DNA of 64,000 nt from Apodospora peruviana (Eukaryota; Ascomycota; Sordariomycetes; Sordariales; Lasiosphaeriaceae): assembly GCA_033439685.1 (NCBI GenBank), contig JAUEDM010000009.1, positions 1,364,001-1,428,000 on the forward strand, written 5' to 3'. The notes below the pieces were generated by a model that saw only the letters and a list, made by a program, of their open reading frames with translations, was not told the DNA's origin and made no database searches. The stretch's first letter is position 1. Every line of letters starts with the position of its first letter. The position numbers and the translations under genes were made by a program. Shown one piece after another: positions 63,395-64,000 of the stretch.

Positions 63395-64000
63395 CGAAAC
63401 TGCTTGGAAGGGAGGGTAAAGGGTGGACCGAACGGTTACAGTAAATGCCGCGGCGGAATTTGTTGCGCAGGCGAGAAGCAACGATGGGGGAGCACTTGGC
63501 TGTCTGTTTGTTCAGTTTCTTTACGGTGTTAGCAACTTGACAGGGAGGGGGTGAGTAGCACCACCCTAAATAAAGGTGCTGATTACTACAACCACTCGGG
63601 TGTGTCTGACCTATGGAGAGGTAACTACTAGGTACCTGATCTAGAAATGAGGAGACGAAGGGACGGAGACACAGAGACTGGATCCTGCCTCCCGTCGGAT
63701 AAGGGAATGGCGTGAATACCTTATTAATGATATTAGCACCCCTCCTTCCTTGCCAGATGCAGCTGAAGCAAACCAACGGACCACAACCTCCCATCCAAAA
63801 GCTACGTCAAAGCCATATGCAGTAAAGATCACAACAAGGATTCGGGAGTCACTCATGTCAAGCTAAAGCGTGCATGTGAGCGAATGTTTGTAGTTACGTA
63901 TTTGTGTTTGTCTCCAATCTGTCCTCTCGGGATCTGTTGTCTCTGCTGGCGCCTGCCACTCCCCAAATCGCCGCCCACGCCGCCTTTGAAAGGTGCTGGT
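63395..64000. other. Window end, nothing called
   Basis: Overlapping minus-strand frames are open but without motif. Confidence 0.35.

Noticed and set aside
1..64000. Secondary-metabolite gene cluster
   Set aside because: A Zn2Cys6 regulator and a reductase are present, but there is no synthase, P450, methyltransferase or transporter nearby.
1..64000. tRNA genes, CRISPR arrays, bacterial origin or riboswitches
   Set aside because: No T-loop GGTTCGA context with a foldable cloverleaf was found; regularly spaced words exist only in the GCGAC array, whose spacers vary and are not CRISPR-like. The DNA is eukaryotic.

Overview
This looks like a gene-sparse accessory stretch of a filamentous ascomycete chromosome, probably Eurotiales (Aspergillus or Penicillium type). 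The genes have short introns of about 40-110 nt with GT..AG ends and CTAAC/CTGAC-like branch sites. Typical fungal families are present: Zn(II)2Cys6 regulators, F-box proteins, a ferric reductase, an Hst3/Hst4-type sirtuin and an Est1-type protein. No tRNA, rRNA, CRISPR array or telomere repeat was seen. Gene models were spliced by hand from reading frame, splice sites and family motifs. Species and all similarity statements are by eye.

Layout. 1-7 kb: a 17-bp minisatellite, a two-exon gene of unknown function, a 750-bp array of a GCGAC(CA/TG)GTCGC-like motif, two small helical-protein genes, and a gene with two SUMO-interacting motifs broken by an extra base inside a 19-bp repeat. 7.3-14.4 kb: a cassette of ferric reductase, divergent MADS-like gene, coiled-coil gene, short MADS-like gene and F-box gene. 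The cassette occurs again, decayed and rearranged, at 34.0-40.5 kb. 14.7-20.7 kb is mostly empty.

20.8-26.7 kb: a divergent pair made of a small membrane protein and a very long coiled-coil/disordered protein, with a perfect 28-bp-arm palindrome between them. A shortened, mutated second copy of this whole module, palindrome included, lies at 57.5-58.8 kb. 26.7-33 kb: small genes (one Cys-rich, one proline-rich with a SIM-like segment), a restriction-endonuclease-fold-like gene next to a kinase-like gene that carries a nonsense codon, and several relics of multicopy fungal families.

41.4-43.2 kb: a sirtuin whose last exon encodes a chromodomain and an AT-hook, which I consider the most unusual protein in the window. 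47.3-48.6 kb: an intact Zn2Cys6 regulator, followed by a LINE endonuclease remnant. 49-56 kb: degraded dispersed repeats around a Zn2Cys6 gene that has lost two zinc ligands, plus a small unknown gene. 55.8-56.8 kb: a multi-pass membrane protein. 59.2-61.5 kb: a three-exon C2H2/Est1-type protein. 63.1 kb: a small poly-alanine protein gene.

The picture is a region shaped by segmental duplication, repeat expansion and decay. Two recurrent modules stand out: the MADS/coiled-coil/F-box cassette and the palindrome-centred divergent pair. Each has one fuller copy and one damaged copy.
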